A DNA stretch of 32,983 nucleotides from assembly GCA_002315015.1 (NCBI GenBank), contig DCEX01000012.1, forward strand, positions 179,892-212,874. The letters are read 5' to 3'. Position 1 is the first letter of the stretch; each line of letters begins with the position of its first letter. A program made the position numbers and the translations under genes. The DNA comes from Faecalibacterium sp. UBA1819 (GTDB lineage: Bacteria; Bacillota; Clostridia; Oscillospirales; Ruminococcaceae). The notes below the pieces were generated by a model that was not told the DNA's origin, made no database searches, and saw only the letters and a list, made by a program, of their open reading frames with translations. Below, in pieces: positions 25,568 through 32,665 of this stretch.

Positions 25568-25767
25568 ACCTTCATTCTCTCCCCTATTTGGCTTTTCCAT
25601 CAACCGTTTTATCTGAGTTCGTATGCTGCCTGATATTCCTTTTTCTCAAAGAATACAAGGTTTGCAATGATGAATTATATTCAGCGGTTTGAATTTGATG
25701 ATATCAATTTGAAAGACCGTGTATTGCGCTGATGATATTTTTATGAGTGCGTTATTGTGATCTGTAT

Positions 25768-25806
25768 AAAAAAACATCTGCGGAACATACAACTGTCCCG
25801 CAGATG
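25768..25806 (-). terminator. Rho-independent terminator
   Basis: Minus-strand stem of 9 bp (CATCTGCGG type, arms 25798-25806 and 25775-25783) followed by TTTTTTT. It ends either the candidate small RNA or the upstream hydrolase transcript. Confidence 0.8.
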
Positions 25807-25926
25807 CTGAAAACACTCTGCTGCCACGTCCGTGACTCGGTTCTAGAAACTCAATGGTTTACTGTCTGCTCAGTTTGTACTGTTAATCTCGCATCCTAAA
25901 TCAGGATGAAATACAATGCAAAGAGC
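25768..25926 (-). ncRNA. Candidate orphan small RNA (about 160 nt)
   Basis: A promoter (25933-25962) and an intrinsic terminator (stem 25775-25783 with 25798-25806, T7 tract) on the minus strand bracket about 160 nt without a usable ORF. Inside are several short stems: CATCCT/AGGATG (25892-25908), CAGT/ACTG (25871-25882), AAAC/GTTT (25847-25860) and CAC/GTG (25825-25834). I could not match it to a riboswitch, 6S RNA, SRP RNA or T-box. Alternatively the terminator simply serves the hydrolase gene upstream at 26075-27970. The remaining 25604-25767 holds nothing I can identify. Confidence 0.45.
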
Positions 25927-25932
25927 CTGTTC

Positions 25933-25962
25933 ATTGTACTACAATATTATTTTGCCTGTCAA
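25933..25962 (-). promoter_or_regulatory. Sigma-A promoter of the candidate small RNA
   Basis: Minus strand TTGACA (25962-25957), 18-bp spacer, TACAAT (25938-25933). It has no gene of its own downstream before the terminator at 25806. Confidence 0.6.
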
Positions 25963-26074
25963 GAAAGGGGCTTGTTTTGATTCTTTTGCTTTTGAAAAAC
26001 AACACCAAGGCTGTTGTCAAGCCATCCTGCTTTGTGCTTTCGTATAAAACAAAGCGGAATATTGAGGCTTTTAG

Positions 26075-27970
26075 TTATTTTGACGTAACCGTGTAGTTTT
26101 GCTTTTCAAAGTCAACTGTTACCATTGTTCCATCGGAAAATACCGTTTTTTGCACCATAGGATTGTTCCCTACCATTTCGTGGCGGATCATTTCACACTT
26201 TCCTACCTTTTCGTGCAGTGCGCATACCACATTAGAACGCTTTATCATCTCTTGCATCGTCAGAGTGTTGGAACCTTCAAAGGCGCCGTCCGTGTTGGGA
26301 TATGCCGCATCGCGAATCAAATACGGTGCACCGCCGTTTAAAAGCGCATACAGCATATAGTCATCGCCCGCATTCTTTTCCATCATCCAAGGCTGAATCA
26401 CACAATCATGGTACACCAGGTTATAAAGCGGCACCGGAATTCCTTCGCGCGGCGTTCCGTGTTTTTTCATCATAAAGTCATAAGGTGCATAATGGCAGAA
26501 AACGAGACTGGGAACGGCCCAATCGCTCACTTCTTCGGAACTGGAAAGAATCCCTTGCGTCAGCAGATACTCAAAGCACTTTCCTCGAAACTCATAGCAT
26601 TCTCTTCTGGTCATGCGATGCATGGGATTGTCGCATTCATCGCCCTCATTACAGGTAAACACATCCAGATAGGCGCCATCCAGCACAATATTCTGTTGCT
26701 TAATTTTTTCAAAGTTGCGCTTGAGAAAATAGGGTGCCTGTGTTGCGCAAAGATACGCTTGAGGGCCGCCTGCCCAGCGTTGATGCTGAGGGATGGTTCC
26801 GTCGGAGAGCTTGCAAGCTAAATTTTCATCATAGCTCTGTGCAGACAGGTAGTAGTCGCGGTATTGGTCATGGATTCCGAACAGATAGCCGCACTCGTGC
26901 ATCGTATCCGCCAAAGCTTTCATTCCTGTCCAACCGCCCGCTGCTTCACATGCGGGGAAATAATCGGGATGGTTGTTGTCATAGCCCGGTTCTGCCCATC
27001 CATCCAAGTGCAGATACAGCTTTTTGACACCCAGCTGGTACAGCTCTCGAATTTCCTTTTCTCTTTGCTCAAAGGTAACAAGACGATTATTTTTATCAGG
27101 ATTCTCCTTATCATAAAAATCCGAGTTTGGCTGAACGACCGTTTTAATTCCTTTGTGTACAAAAGCACTGCCAATCAACTGGTTGACAGACGGGTTTCTG
27201 ACGGCCTTTTGATCCAAAGTGATCAATTTCCCCTGCTCCTCGACATATTTGCGATAAATTTTGCAAAGGTCGTTATAATCACAACCGTTTACAAAAGTAT
27301 AGCGCATGATACGGCGATAATCCATTTTCCCTAGACTGGGAGCATACCATGTACCTACATGGGTATAGGTTCCATTTTCTTCGTGTTTTGCATAATAACC
27401 TGCATTCCATGGTGTTGTACAAATTGCAATATAGCCATTGCCTTGCTTCACCTGACCATACCAGGGCATATAACCGCCGGCTGTTTCAAAAAAGCCGTCA
27501 AATACAATTGGCGAAAGCGCTGTTTTCCATGTGTTGGGAATCAGAATGCCCTGTTGATGCGTCAAGAGCGTATACCAGTCTTCTCTTGGCTCATCAAACT
27601 CCATTTTTCCCGGCCACAGCACTTTTTGAATTGTTAAACCATTTTCTTTCAGCGGAATCCACTCAAAATAAACGTCATTTGTGGTCTCTTCAATCCATAC
27701 ATAGGTTTGAAAGGCGTAGTCGATATATGCCCTATCCACTTCAAATCCGTCAAATGTGCTGAGGATTCCCTTGCCATAACCGGTCGAATATTCGCTATGC
27801 GTGATGTTTTTTGCCTGTGAAAACAGAAGTTCGCCTTGTTCACAAATGATTTTAGGCTGGTAATCAGCTGCCCACTTCCATTCGGCTTCATCTTTTCGGA
27901 TAGTGTACAGTAAGGATGTTTCATCCATCTGTACAGAACAATTTTGATTGCAAATAGTTATCATAATCAT
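26075..27970 (-). CDS. Putative cytoplasmic glycoside hydrolase (DUF5696 / GH101-like TIM barrel)
   Basis: 631 residues without a signal peptide. The N-terminal third is beta-rich; from about 260 a TIM-barrel is suggested by KKLYLHLDGWAEPGYD (316-331), a metal- or sugar-site-like LFGIHDQYRDYY, then DGAYLDVFTCNEGDECDNP (431-449, candidate nucleophile D436) and SSSEEVSDW (476-484, candidate acid/base E479 or E480). This pattern resembles DUF5696 proteins and endo-alpha-N-acetylgalactosaminidase-like families, but I cannot assign a GH family or substrate. Start ATG 27970 has AAAGGA upstream. It is divergent from an AraC regulator, its likely activator. No transporter is adjacent. Confidence 0.6.
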   Translation of the reverse strand: MIMITICNQNCSVQMDETSLLYTIRKDEAEWKWAADYQPKIICEQGELLFSQAKNITHSEYSTGYGKGILSTFDGFEVDRAYIDYAFQTYVWIEETTNDVYFEWIPLKENGLTIQKVLWPGKMEFDEPREDWYTLLTHQQGILIPNTWKTALSPIVFDGFFETAGGYMPWYGQVKQGNGYIAICTTPWNAGYYAKHEENGTYTHVGTWYAPSLGKMDYRRIMRYTFVNGCDYNDLCKIYRKYVEEQGKLITLDQKAVRNPSVNQLIGSAFVHKGIKTVVQPNSDFYDKENPDKNNRLVTFEQREKEIRELYQLGVKKLYLHLDGWAEPGYDNNHPDYFPACEAAGGWTGMKALADTMHECGYLFGIHDQYRDYYLSAQSYDENLACKLSDGTIPQHQRWAGGPQAYLCATQAPYFLKRNFEKIKQQNIVLDGAYLDVFTCNEGDECDNPMHRMTRRECYEFRGKCFEYLLTQGILSSSEEVSDWAVPSLVFCHYAPYDFMMKKHGTPREGIPVPLYNLVYHDCVIQPWMMEKNAGDDYMLYALLNGGAPYLIRDAAYPNTDGAFEGSNTLTMQEMIKRSNVVCALHEKVGKCEMIRHEMVGNNPMVQKTVFSDGTMVTVDFEKQNYTVTSK

Positions 27971-27986
27971 ACCGATCCTTTATTTG

Positions 27987-28016
27987 ATTGTAGTATTGGA
28001 AAAATTCTGGTAGAAT
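27987..28016. promoter_or_regulatory. Superimposed face-to-face promoters of the hydrolase and araC-type genes
   Basis: Plus strand: TTGTAG (27988-27993), 17 bp, TAGAAT (28011-28016) with an extended TGG. Minus strand: TTCTAC (28015-28010), 17 bp, TACAAT (27992-27987). Each -10 overlaps the other's -35. Confidence 0.5.
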
Positions 28017-28037
28017 AAAAAGCGAGGGGTTGAGCTT

Positions 28038-28973
28038 ATGCCATATGTCAAAACGGTATTGAAAAAAGAAATTGAGATAGATAGCATTGTTACCATCCAT
28101 TATTTTGAATATATGAAAGATTTCGTTTTCAATGGTGAGTCTCATGATTTTTGGGAATTTTTATATGTTGATAAAGGTACTGTCATTGTTCAGGCTGGAG
28201 AGAAAGAGCTTCAGCTGCGCACAGGCGATATCGTGTTTCATGAACCCAATGAATTTCATGCCATTCGTGCGATCGGAAACGCTGCTCCTAACCTGATTGC
28301 TGTTTCTTTTTCGACAAAATCCCCTGCGATTTCTTTTTTTTGCAAAAAATGCTATACGCTTTCGCAGGAAGAAAGGGCCCTTTTGTCTCATCTGATTAAG
28401 GCAGCGAAAGACACTTTTGCAACGCCGATGAATCTTCCATCTGTTGAACAAGTATCCATTCGTGAAAACGCTCCTTTCGGTTCATCGCAATGCATCCTTC
28501 TGTATCTGGAATTGTTTTTAATTACCGTGCAAAAAAATCACGTTTCGTGTGCGAATTTGACACAGACAAAGATCTTCACTGTGATGGATACATCCAATTC
28601 TTACAAAAAGAACCGGATGGAAGAAAGCATTCAATATATGCAGCTGCATATTTGTGAACCGCTTACATTAACAAGTATCTGCACCGCGCTTTCCGTTAGC
28701 CGTTCTACCTTGCAGGCGCTCTTTCATGAAGAGATGAACTGTGGCGTAATAGAGTATTTCAATCATTTAAAAATTGACCGAGCAAAAGAAATTATTCGTG
28801 ACGGAACGATGAACTTCACAGAAATCTCCTACTTTTTGTCATATAGCTCTGTTCAATATTTTTCTAAGCAGTTTAAAAAATTTACCGGCATGTCTCCAAT
28901 GGAATATGCCACATCCATTAAGGGAATGACAAACTCTTTAAAAGATAGCCATTCTCACTGGAACACCTTTTGA
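28038..28973 (+). CDS. AraC-family transcriptional regulator with cupin sensor domain
   Basis: 311 residues. N-terminal cupin ligand-binding domain (about 30-95: HDFWEFLYVDKGTVIVQAGEKE..., GDIVFHEPNEFHAI), a linker, then two helix-turn-helix motifs (about 205-300) with SICTALSVSRSTLQALF and the family signature AKEIIRDGTMNFTEISYFLSYSSVQYFSKQFKKFTGMSPMEY. Such regulators normally sense a sugar and activate adjacent carbohydrate genes, so control of the divergent hydrolase is likely. GAGGGG site before the ATG. Converges on the broken M18 gene with 8 nt between. Confidence 0.9.
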   Translation: MPYVKTVLKKEIEIDSIVTIHYFEYMKDFVFNGESHDFWEFLYVDKGTVIVQAGEKELQLRTGDIVFHEPNEFHAIRAIGNAAPNLIAVSFSTKSPAISFFCKKCYTLSQEERALLSHLIKAAKDTFATPMNLPSVEQVSIRENAPFGSSQCILLYLELFLITVQKNHVSCANLTQTKIFTVMDTSNSYKKNRMEESIQYMQLHICEPLTLTSICTALSVSRSTLQALFHEEMNCGVIEYFNHLKIDRAKEIIRDGTMNFTEISYFLSYSSVQYFSKQFKKFTGMSPMEYATSIKGMTNSLKDSHSHWNTF

Positions 28974-28981
28974 TAAGCTTT

Positions 28982-30162
28982 TTAAAAATCTGCTTTTAAA
29001 AATGCTCGGTATGCTTTAACCGCTTCATAAATATCTGCTTTGCTGGTTGTTTCCCATGGCGCATGCATCGACAAAACAGCAATACCGCTGTCGATTACTT
29101 CCATTCCGTATACGGCGCACAAATAGGCAATGGTTCCGCCTCCGCCTACATCTACACGGCCCATTTCCGCAGTTTGAAAGCGAACGTTGTTTTCTTTTAT
29201 AATCTTACGCAATACTGCCACATATTCCGGGTTGGCATCATTGGAACCGCTTTTTCCGCCGTGCCCTGTATATTTATTAAAAACCGGACCGCAAGACAAC
29301 ATGGCAGCGTTTCTTTTTTTCGTAAACTTCCTTGTACATCGGGTCATAACTGGCGCTGACATCAGAAGAAAGCATTTTGGAATTGGCCAAAGCTCTGCGA
29401 ACACTTAATTCAGAATAGTTTCCGGTCAAGGCAACCAGCTCTGCAACCATGTTTTCAAAGAACTTTGAAGTCATACCGCTTGCACCGATTCGATCGAATA
29501 GGTGTCTTTTAAAAGCTGCGCAATATATGCTTTTACAGCCTCTTTCTCTTCCCGTTGCTTGGTGCGGTTTCCCACCAGCAAGTCCATGTTCTCGCCATCT
29601 ACAAACTCATCTGCATTTTTCTTTCGTTCATTTTTTCCTAAATGCGGCAATAAGTCGTTGATGACAAAAACGGGGTCTGCTTCTTTTTCGCCAATGACAA
29701 TATCAATTTTTTCGCCGGTTTCCTTGTATCCTACTCCGTGTAAAGCCAACGGCTGCGCCAACCATTGATATTTTTTACGCCACCGTAATAATGCGTATCA
29801 AAATAGGCAAAGCCATCTTCTTCATAAAGCGTTTGCTGTTTTAAATCGATACGCGGGGAATCAATATGCGAACCCAACATATTCATACCGCATTCCAAAG
29901 GCTGCTTACCGATTTGAAATAAAACAATTGCACGGTCAGCATATGCTGCATAAACCTTATCACCCGCTTTCAGCGGCTTTTTTTGATTTACAAATTCTCT
30001 TAAATCAGAGTAGCCTTTTTGCTTGGCCAATGCAATGGTTTTTCGTGCACACTCTCGCTCTGTTTTTCGCTCGTCCAGACGCTCTCTATACAATGCATTC
30101 ACTTGTTCTAATTGCTCAAATTCTTCGCTGTTATAGCACTGCCACAAACTTTTCTTTTCCAT
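28982..30162 (-). pseudogene. M18 family aminopeptidase, three lesions
   Basis: Remains of an aspartyl-aminopeptidase-type (ApeB/LAP4) M18 enzyme, normally about 450 residues. Start ATG 30162 follows AAAGGAGA. Lesion 1, near 29770: an A6 run is one A short; restoring it joins HYYGGVK to KYQWLAQPLALHGVG. Lesion 2, near 29475-29485: SIE runs into IGASGMTSKFFENMVAEL, so about 140-160 residues containing the central metal-binding region are missing and the frame is lost. Lesion 3, near 29310-29320: an extra A separates EVYEKK from NAAMLSCGPVFNKYTG. The metal-site start (GSHIDSPR) and the C-terminal GGGGTIAYL...VLSMHAPWE are still readable. Not expected to be active. Confidence 0.85.
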
Positions 30163-30222
30163 GCATAAACTCTCCTTTCTCATGATGTTTCATTCATTAT
30201 AACCTTAGATATCTATCATGTG

Positions 30223-30252
30223 ATTATCAAATTGACCAAAATATTTGTCAAT
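30223..30252 (-). promoter_or_regulatory. Promoter of the M18 gene with an inverted repeat
   Basis: Minus strand TTGACA (30251-30246), 17 bp, GATAAT (30228-30223). ATTGAC (30231-30236) and GTCAAT (30247-30252) form an inverted repeat across the spacer and -35, a possible operator. Confidence 0.5.
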
Positions 30253-30277
30253 TTTACAAAGTAGAAAGATAACACAG

Positions 30278-30330
30278 AAAATCCGAGGCTTTTTGAGTAA
30301 GAATTACTCAAAGAAACCTCGGATTTTTTC
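30278..30330. terminator. Terminator below the PadR operon
   Basis: AAAATCCGAGG (30278-30288) pairs with CCTCGGATTTT (30317-30327); a second stem TTTGAGTAA/TTACTCAAA sits inside. T-rich on both strands, so probably bidirectional; its natural client is the minus-strand PadR operon. Between it and the stop at 30440 I see nothing. Confidence 0.75.
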
Positions 30331-30439
30331 TTTGATAGTGTCTTTACAAGCTAGTCAGTGCTATGTCATACAACTTTTATCTATTCAGTTATGAATTTAG
30401 CTTTTGACCGAATTTACAAAATAAATTTGGTCATCGGTG

Positions 30440-30982
30440 TTATTGATAAAACTGATCACAAAATTCCTTGGATGAAAGCTGTGTTTGAATTTCTTCTTTC
30501 CATTTTTCCGGTACAAGTAGCTTTGATAAGGGACTGCCTAACATATCTTCTAGTTCTTTTCGTTCAAAAGAATAGCTGTCGCCGGCGAAGTTATAGGTGA
30601 TGGCCGTCAGATTGTCAATTGCCGCCATGGCCGCGGCAGAATTGTAGATTAAATCTCGATGCACCTTTTCTTCACCGATATTCCAAACGGTGTCAAGGTA
30701 GTTGACCGTCAAAGTACAATTGTCAGAGTCAATCTCATATTTTTTGGAGATATTATTCAGCGGCAGATTTTCAAAAAGGCCCCCAATATTACTTGCATTG
30801 CCGACGTAGGGAAACCTGTAATCTTCGATTGCAGAAATATCATGCGTCAGTGCATCAGTTTGGTTGCGGGCGTAATCAGCTTGCTTCGCTTCCTCAGTTG
30901 GAATAATCCAAAATTGAATCGTGGAGAACAGAATAATGGCAACAGACAATAAACCAAGGATAATCTTGTTTTTCTTATTCAT
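30440..30982 (-). CDS. Membrane-anchored DUF4825-like protein
   Basis: 180 residues. One N-terminal helix (about 7-27) anchors a soluble, probably extracellular, domain. The stretch YRFPYVGNASNIGGLFENLPL...LTVNYL (about 54-95) resembles the DUF4825 domain found in Firmicute membrane proteins and anti-sigma-like proteins. Function unknown. Its ATG overlaps the end of the preceding gene by 8 nt, so it is translationally coupled as the third gene of the PadR operon. Confidence 0.65.
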   Translation of the reverse strand: MNKKNKIILGLLSVAIILFSTIQFWIIPTEEAKQADYARNQTDALTHDISAIEDYRFPYVGNASNIGGLFENLPLNNISKKYEIDSDNCTLTVNYLDTVWNIGEEKVHRDLIYNSAAAMAAIDNLTAITYNFAGDSYSFERKELEDMLGSPLSKLLVPEKWKEEIQTQLSSKEFCDQFYQ

Positions 30983-31640
30983 CTTCTTTCCCCTTCCTGT
31001 TTTTTAGCAGAATGTTTGAAAAATTGCTGAATGTGATGGGAATGAGAATGGTAAGCAGGGGCAAATAAAACCGCACTAAGATATTTGCCATTTGATATGG
31101 CCCGCTAATGTTTACCGGCCTGCCAAACCATAGATTACTCCCGAATGTTAATGCCGCCATTGTCCCAACGGCAATAAGGAAGAAAAGTGCCCAAATTATC
31201 CACATGATATTTTTGCGCTGTTTATTTGCTGTCACCGAGACAAATGCAACACTGTTCAGAGGAAGATTTTTCGCTGCAATATAGATGAAGCCCGAAACGA
31301 TAACAAGTGTAAGCCCTGTATAACTGATTGAAGCATATCCTGTAAATAAAAGAGGCAAAGAAAATATCCAAAAAATAATACAGTTGAGCAATACTGTTTG
31401 AATACATTCCAGATGATACTTGCCAACATTAGTAAGCTGATTTCCGTCTATCAGAAAATCAACAGCGGATAAACTATCCTTAGCTTTTTTTGTTGCGCTC
31501 TCGGCATCCATCCCCTGTGCAATCAGGTCATCCCGCTTTGCAATCATATTACTTACGATTTCTTCTTTTAGATCTTTGATCTCCGGTGTCAATTGTTGGT
31601 GTAGAAATAAACTGTCAACATATTTTTGCAAATCTGTCAT
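30975..31640 (-). CDS. Permease-prefix-domain membrane protein
   Basis: 221 residues. Residues 1-65 (MTDLQKYVDSLFLHQQ..., EEIVSNMIAKRDDLIAQGMDAESATKKA) match permease prefix domain 1 / DUF1700-like helical domains; five or six membrane helices follow. The start is ATG 31640, 9 nt from GGGAGG (31650-31655); a longer frame opening to 31694 lacks a site. Its ATG overlaps the PadR stop as ATGA. Proteins of this kind are commonly paired with PadR regulators; the target is unknown. Confidence 0.75.
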   Translation of the reverse strand: MTDLQKYVDSLFLHQQLTPEIKDLKEEIVSNMIAKRDDLIAQGMDAESATKKAKDSLSAVDFLIDGNQLTNVGKYHLECIQTVLLNCIIFWIFSLPLLFTGYASISYTGLTLVIVSGFIYIAAKNLPLNSVAFVSVTANKQRKNIMWIIWALFFLIAVGTMAALTFGSNLWFGRPVNISGPYQMANILVRFYLPLLTILIPITFSNFSNILLKNRKGKEDE

Positions 31641-31984
31641 TTGTTTGTACCTCCCAAAAGAAGCATTGTAATAATCTTTTGAGCATGCAGCCATTCGGCA
31701 AGCGACTTTTCGTAAGCATCCTTTCCGCTCTCTGTAAGATGATAATATTTACGTCGTCCGCCATGTGACTCGTCACCCCAATAACTAAGAATGTAACCTT
31801 GCTTTTCAAGACGTTTCAGGCTGGTATATAAAGATGGTTCTTTCAGCTCATATTCGTTCCCGCTGTTTACAGATACCGCTTTCATGATTTCGTAACCGTA
31901 ATTATCACCCTCTTTCAATATTTTTAGAATGATCGTGTCAATATGGCCACGAATTAAATCACTGTTGATGTTTTGTTCCGGCAT
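31637..31984 (-). CDS. PadR-family transcriptional regulator
   Basis: 115 residues, the short PadR subclass. Winged helix: DTIILKILKEGDNYGYEIMKAV, KEPSLYTSLKRLEKQGYILSYW and the wing GGRRKYYHLTESG; a C-terminal helix for dimerisation. GAGGTGA precedes the ATG. First gene of a three-gene coupled operon that it probably represses itself. Confidence 0.92.
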   Translation of the reverse strand: MPEQNINSDLIRGHIDTIILKILKEGDNYGYEIMKAVSVNSGNEYELKEPSLYTSLKRLEKQGYILSYWGDESHGGRRKYYHLTESGKDAYEKSLAEWLHAQKIITMLLLGGTNK

Positions 31985-32002
31985 TCACTTCACCTCGCAC
32001 TC

Positions 32003-32041
32003 ATTATATGCAAAATTACTATGTGTGTCAATATACTATGT
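32003..32041 (-). promoter_or_regulatory. Consensus PadR-operon promoter with tandem operator-like repeats
   Basis: Minus strand TTGACA (32031-32026), 17 bp, TATAAT (32008-32003), a full consensus. TACTATGT occurs twice (32017-32024 and 32034-32041, period 17) on either side of the -35, suggesting repressor binding. ATGT-type half-sites are common in PadR operators. Confidence 0.75.
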
Positions 32042-32120
32042 TACAAATTACAAAATTAGAGGATAATGTTTTAAATAGCTGCAATGCGTGTAGCTGTTCA
32101 TCTTTCAAACAAATTCCCAC

Positions 32121-32149
32121 TTGATTTTTTCAAAAAAATTTCTTATAAT
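32121..32149 (+). promoter_or_regulatory. Promoter reading towards the tRNA region
   Basis: TTGATT (32121-32126), 17 bp, TATAAT (32144-32149). The first downstream features are the degenerate tRNA at 32317 and tRNA-Arg at 32409. Otherwise 32042-32316 has nothing I can identify. Confidence 0.5.
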
Positions 32150-32316
32150 GAGCAAAGTGACTTTTCACTGTTAAATAGCCGTGTCAAGCTGGTTTTGAAC
32201 CCATCTAGCAGCAAGTATTTTAGAAAAACGGCACTTGTCAAAAACGAAACATTTCATAGATGTCTCTGAACATTAGTTGGAGCACTCTTCCCCTTATTTT
32301 GAGTATTTCTTTATAT

Positions 32317-32385
32317 GCCTCCGTAGTTAAATGGATATAACAAACCCTTCCTAAGCGGCAGTTCGTTCGAATCCTTTTGAGCGGG
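32317..32385 (+). pseudogene. Degenerate tRNA-Arg(CCU)
   Basis: The 5' half is tRNA-like: GCCTCCG, TA, a D arm GTTA...TAAC, then the anticodon loop TTCCTAA (CCT). The anticodon stem no longer pairs, the T arm is scrambled although TTCGAAT is present, and the 3' end does not pair with the 5' end. It lies 23 nt before an intact tRNA with the same anticodon. Confidence 0.5.
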
Positions 32386-32408
32386 AAAATTGAATAAATT
32401 TGATATAC

Positions 32409-32485
32409 GTCTCTGTAGCTCAGCAGGATAGAGCGTTCGCCTCCTAAGCGAAAGGCCGGCAGTTCGAATCTGCCCAGGGACGCCA
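32409..32485 (+). tRNA. tRNA-Arg(CCU)
   Basis: 77 nt with encoded CCA. Acceptor GTCTCTG pairs with CAGGGAC (32475-32481), discriminator G; D arm GCTC...GAGC; anticodon stem TTCGC/GCGAA with loop CTCCTAA, anticodon CCT at 32443-32445; T arm GGCAG TTCGAAT CTGCC. Reads AGG codons. Confidence 0.95.
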
Positions 32486-32493
32486 GAAAGCAC

Positions 32494-32531
32494 CGCTGCA
32501 AGCCATTTTTGCTGGTTTGCAGCGTTTTTTT
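32494..32531 (+). terminator. tRNA-Arg terminator
   Basis: An 11-bp stem with one G-T pair (32494-32504 with 32514-32524, CGCTGCAAGCC) followed by TTTTTTT. Confidence 0.85.
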
Positions 32532-32540
32532 GTATTGTTT

Positions 32541-32571
32541 CTCCCGGTCGCCGCTCATGTATGACCGGGAG
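32541..32571. terminator. Hairpin between tRNA-Arg and the integrase gene
   Basis: CTCCCGGTC (32541-32549) pairs with GACCGGGAG (32563-32571). On the minus strand it follows the integrase stop by about 95 nt and may end that transcript. Confidence 0.45.
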
Positions 32572-32665
32572 AATTTTATGCGCTGCAAATGTATATTTTG
32601 CTAAGAAGAAACGAACGGTTTTCACAAGTCTGCTAAGAAAAATCGCCGTTCTGCTAATTTGAATT

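Noticed and set aside
25665..25732. Short plus-strand ORF (about 21 codons, starting MMNYIQRFEFDD)
   Set aside because: No ribosome binding site and no recognisable homology; probably chance or an unreadable gene remnant.
25768..25926. Known riboswitch, T-box, 6S or SRP RNA
   Set aside because: No T-box sequence (TGGNACC type), no long 6S-like closing stem and no conserved aptamer core could be recognised, and no gene follows downstream on the strand.
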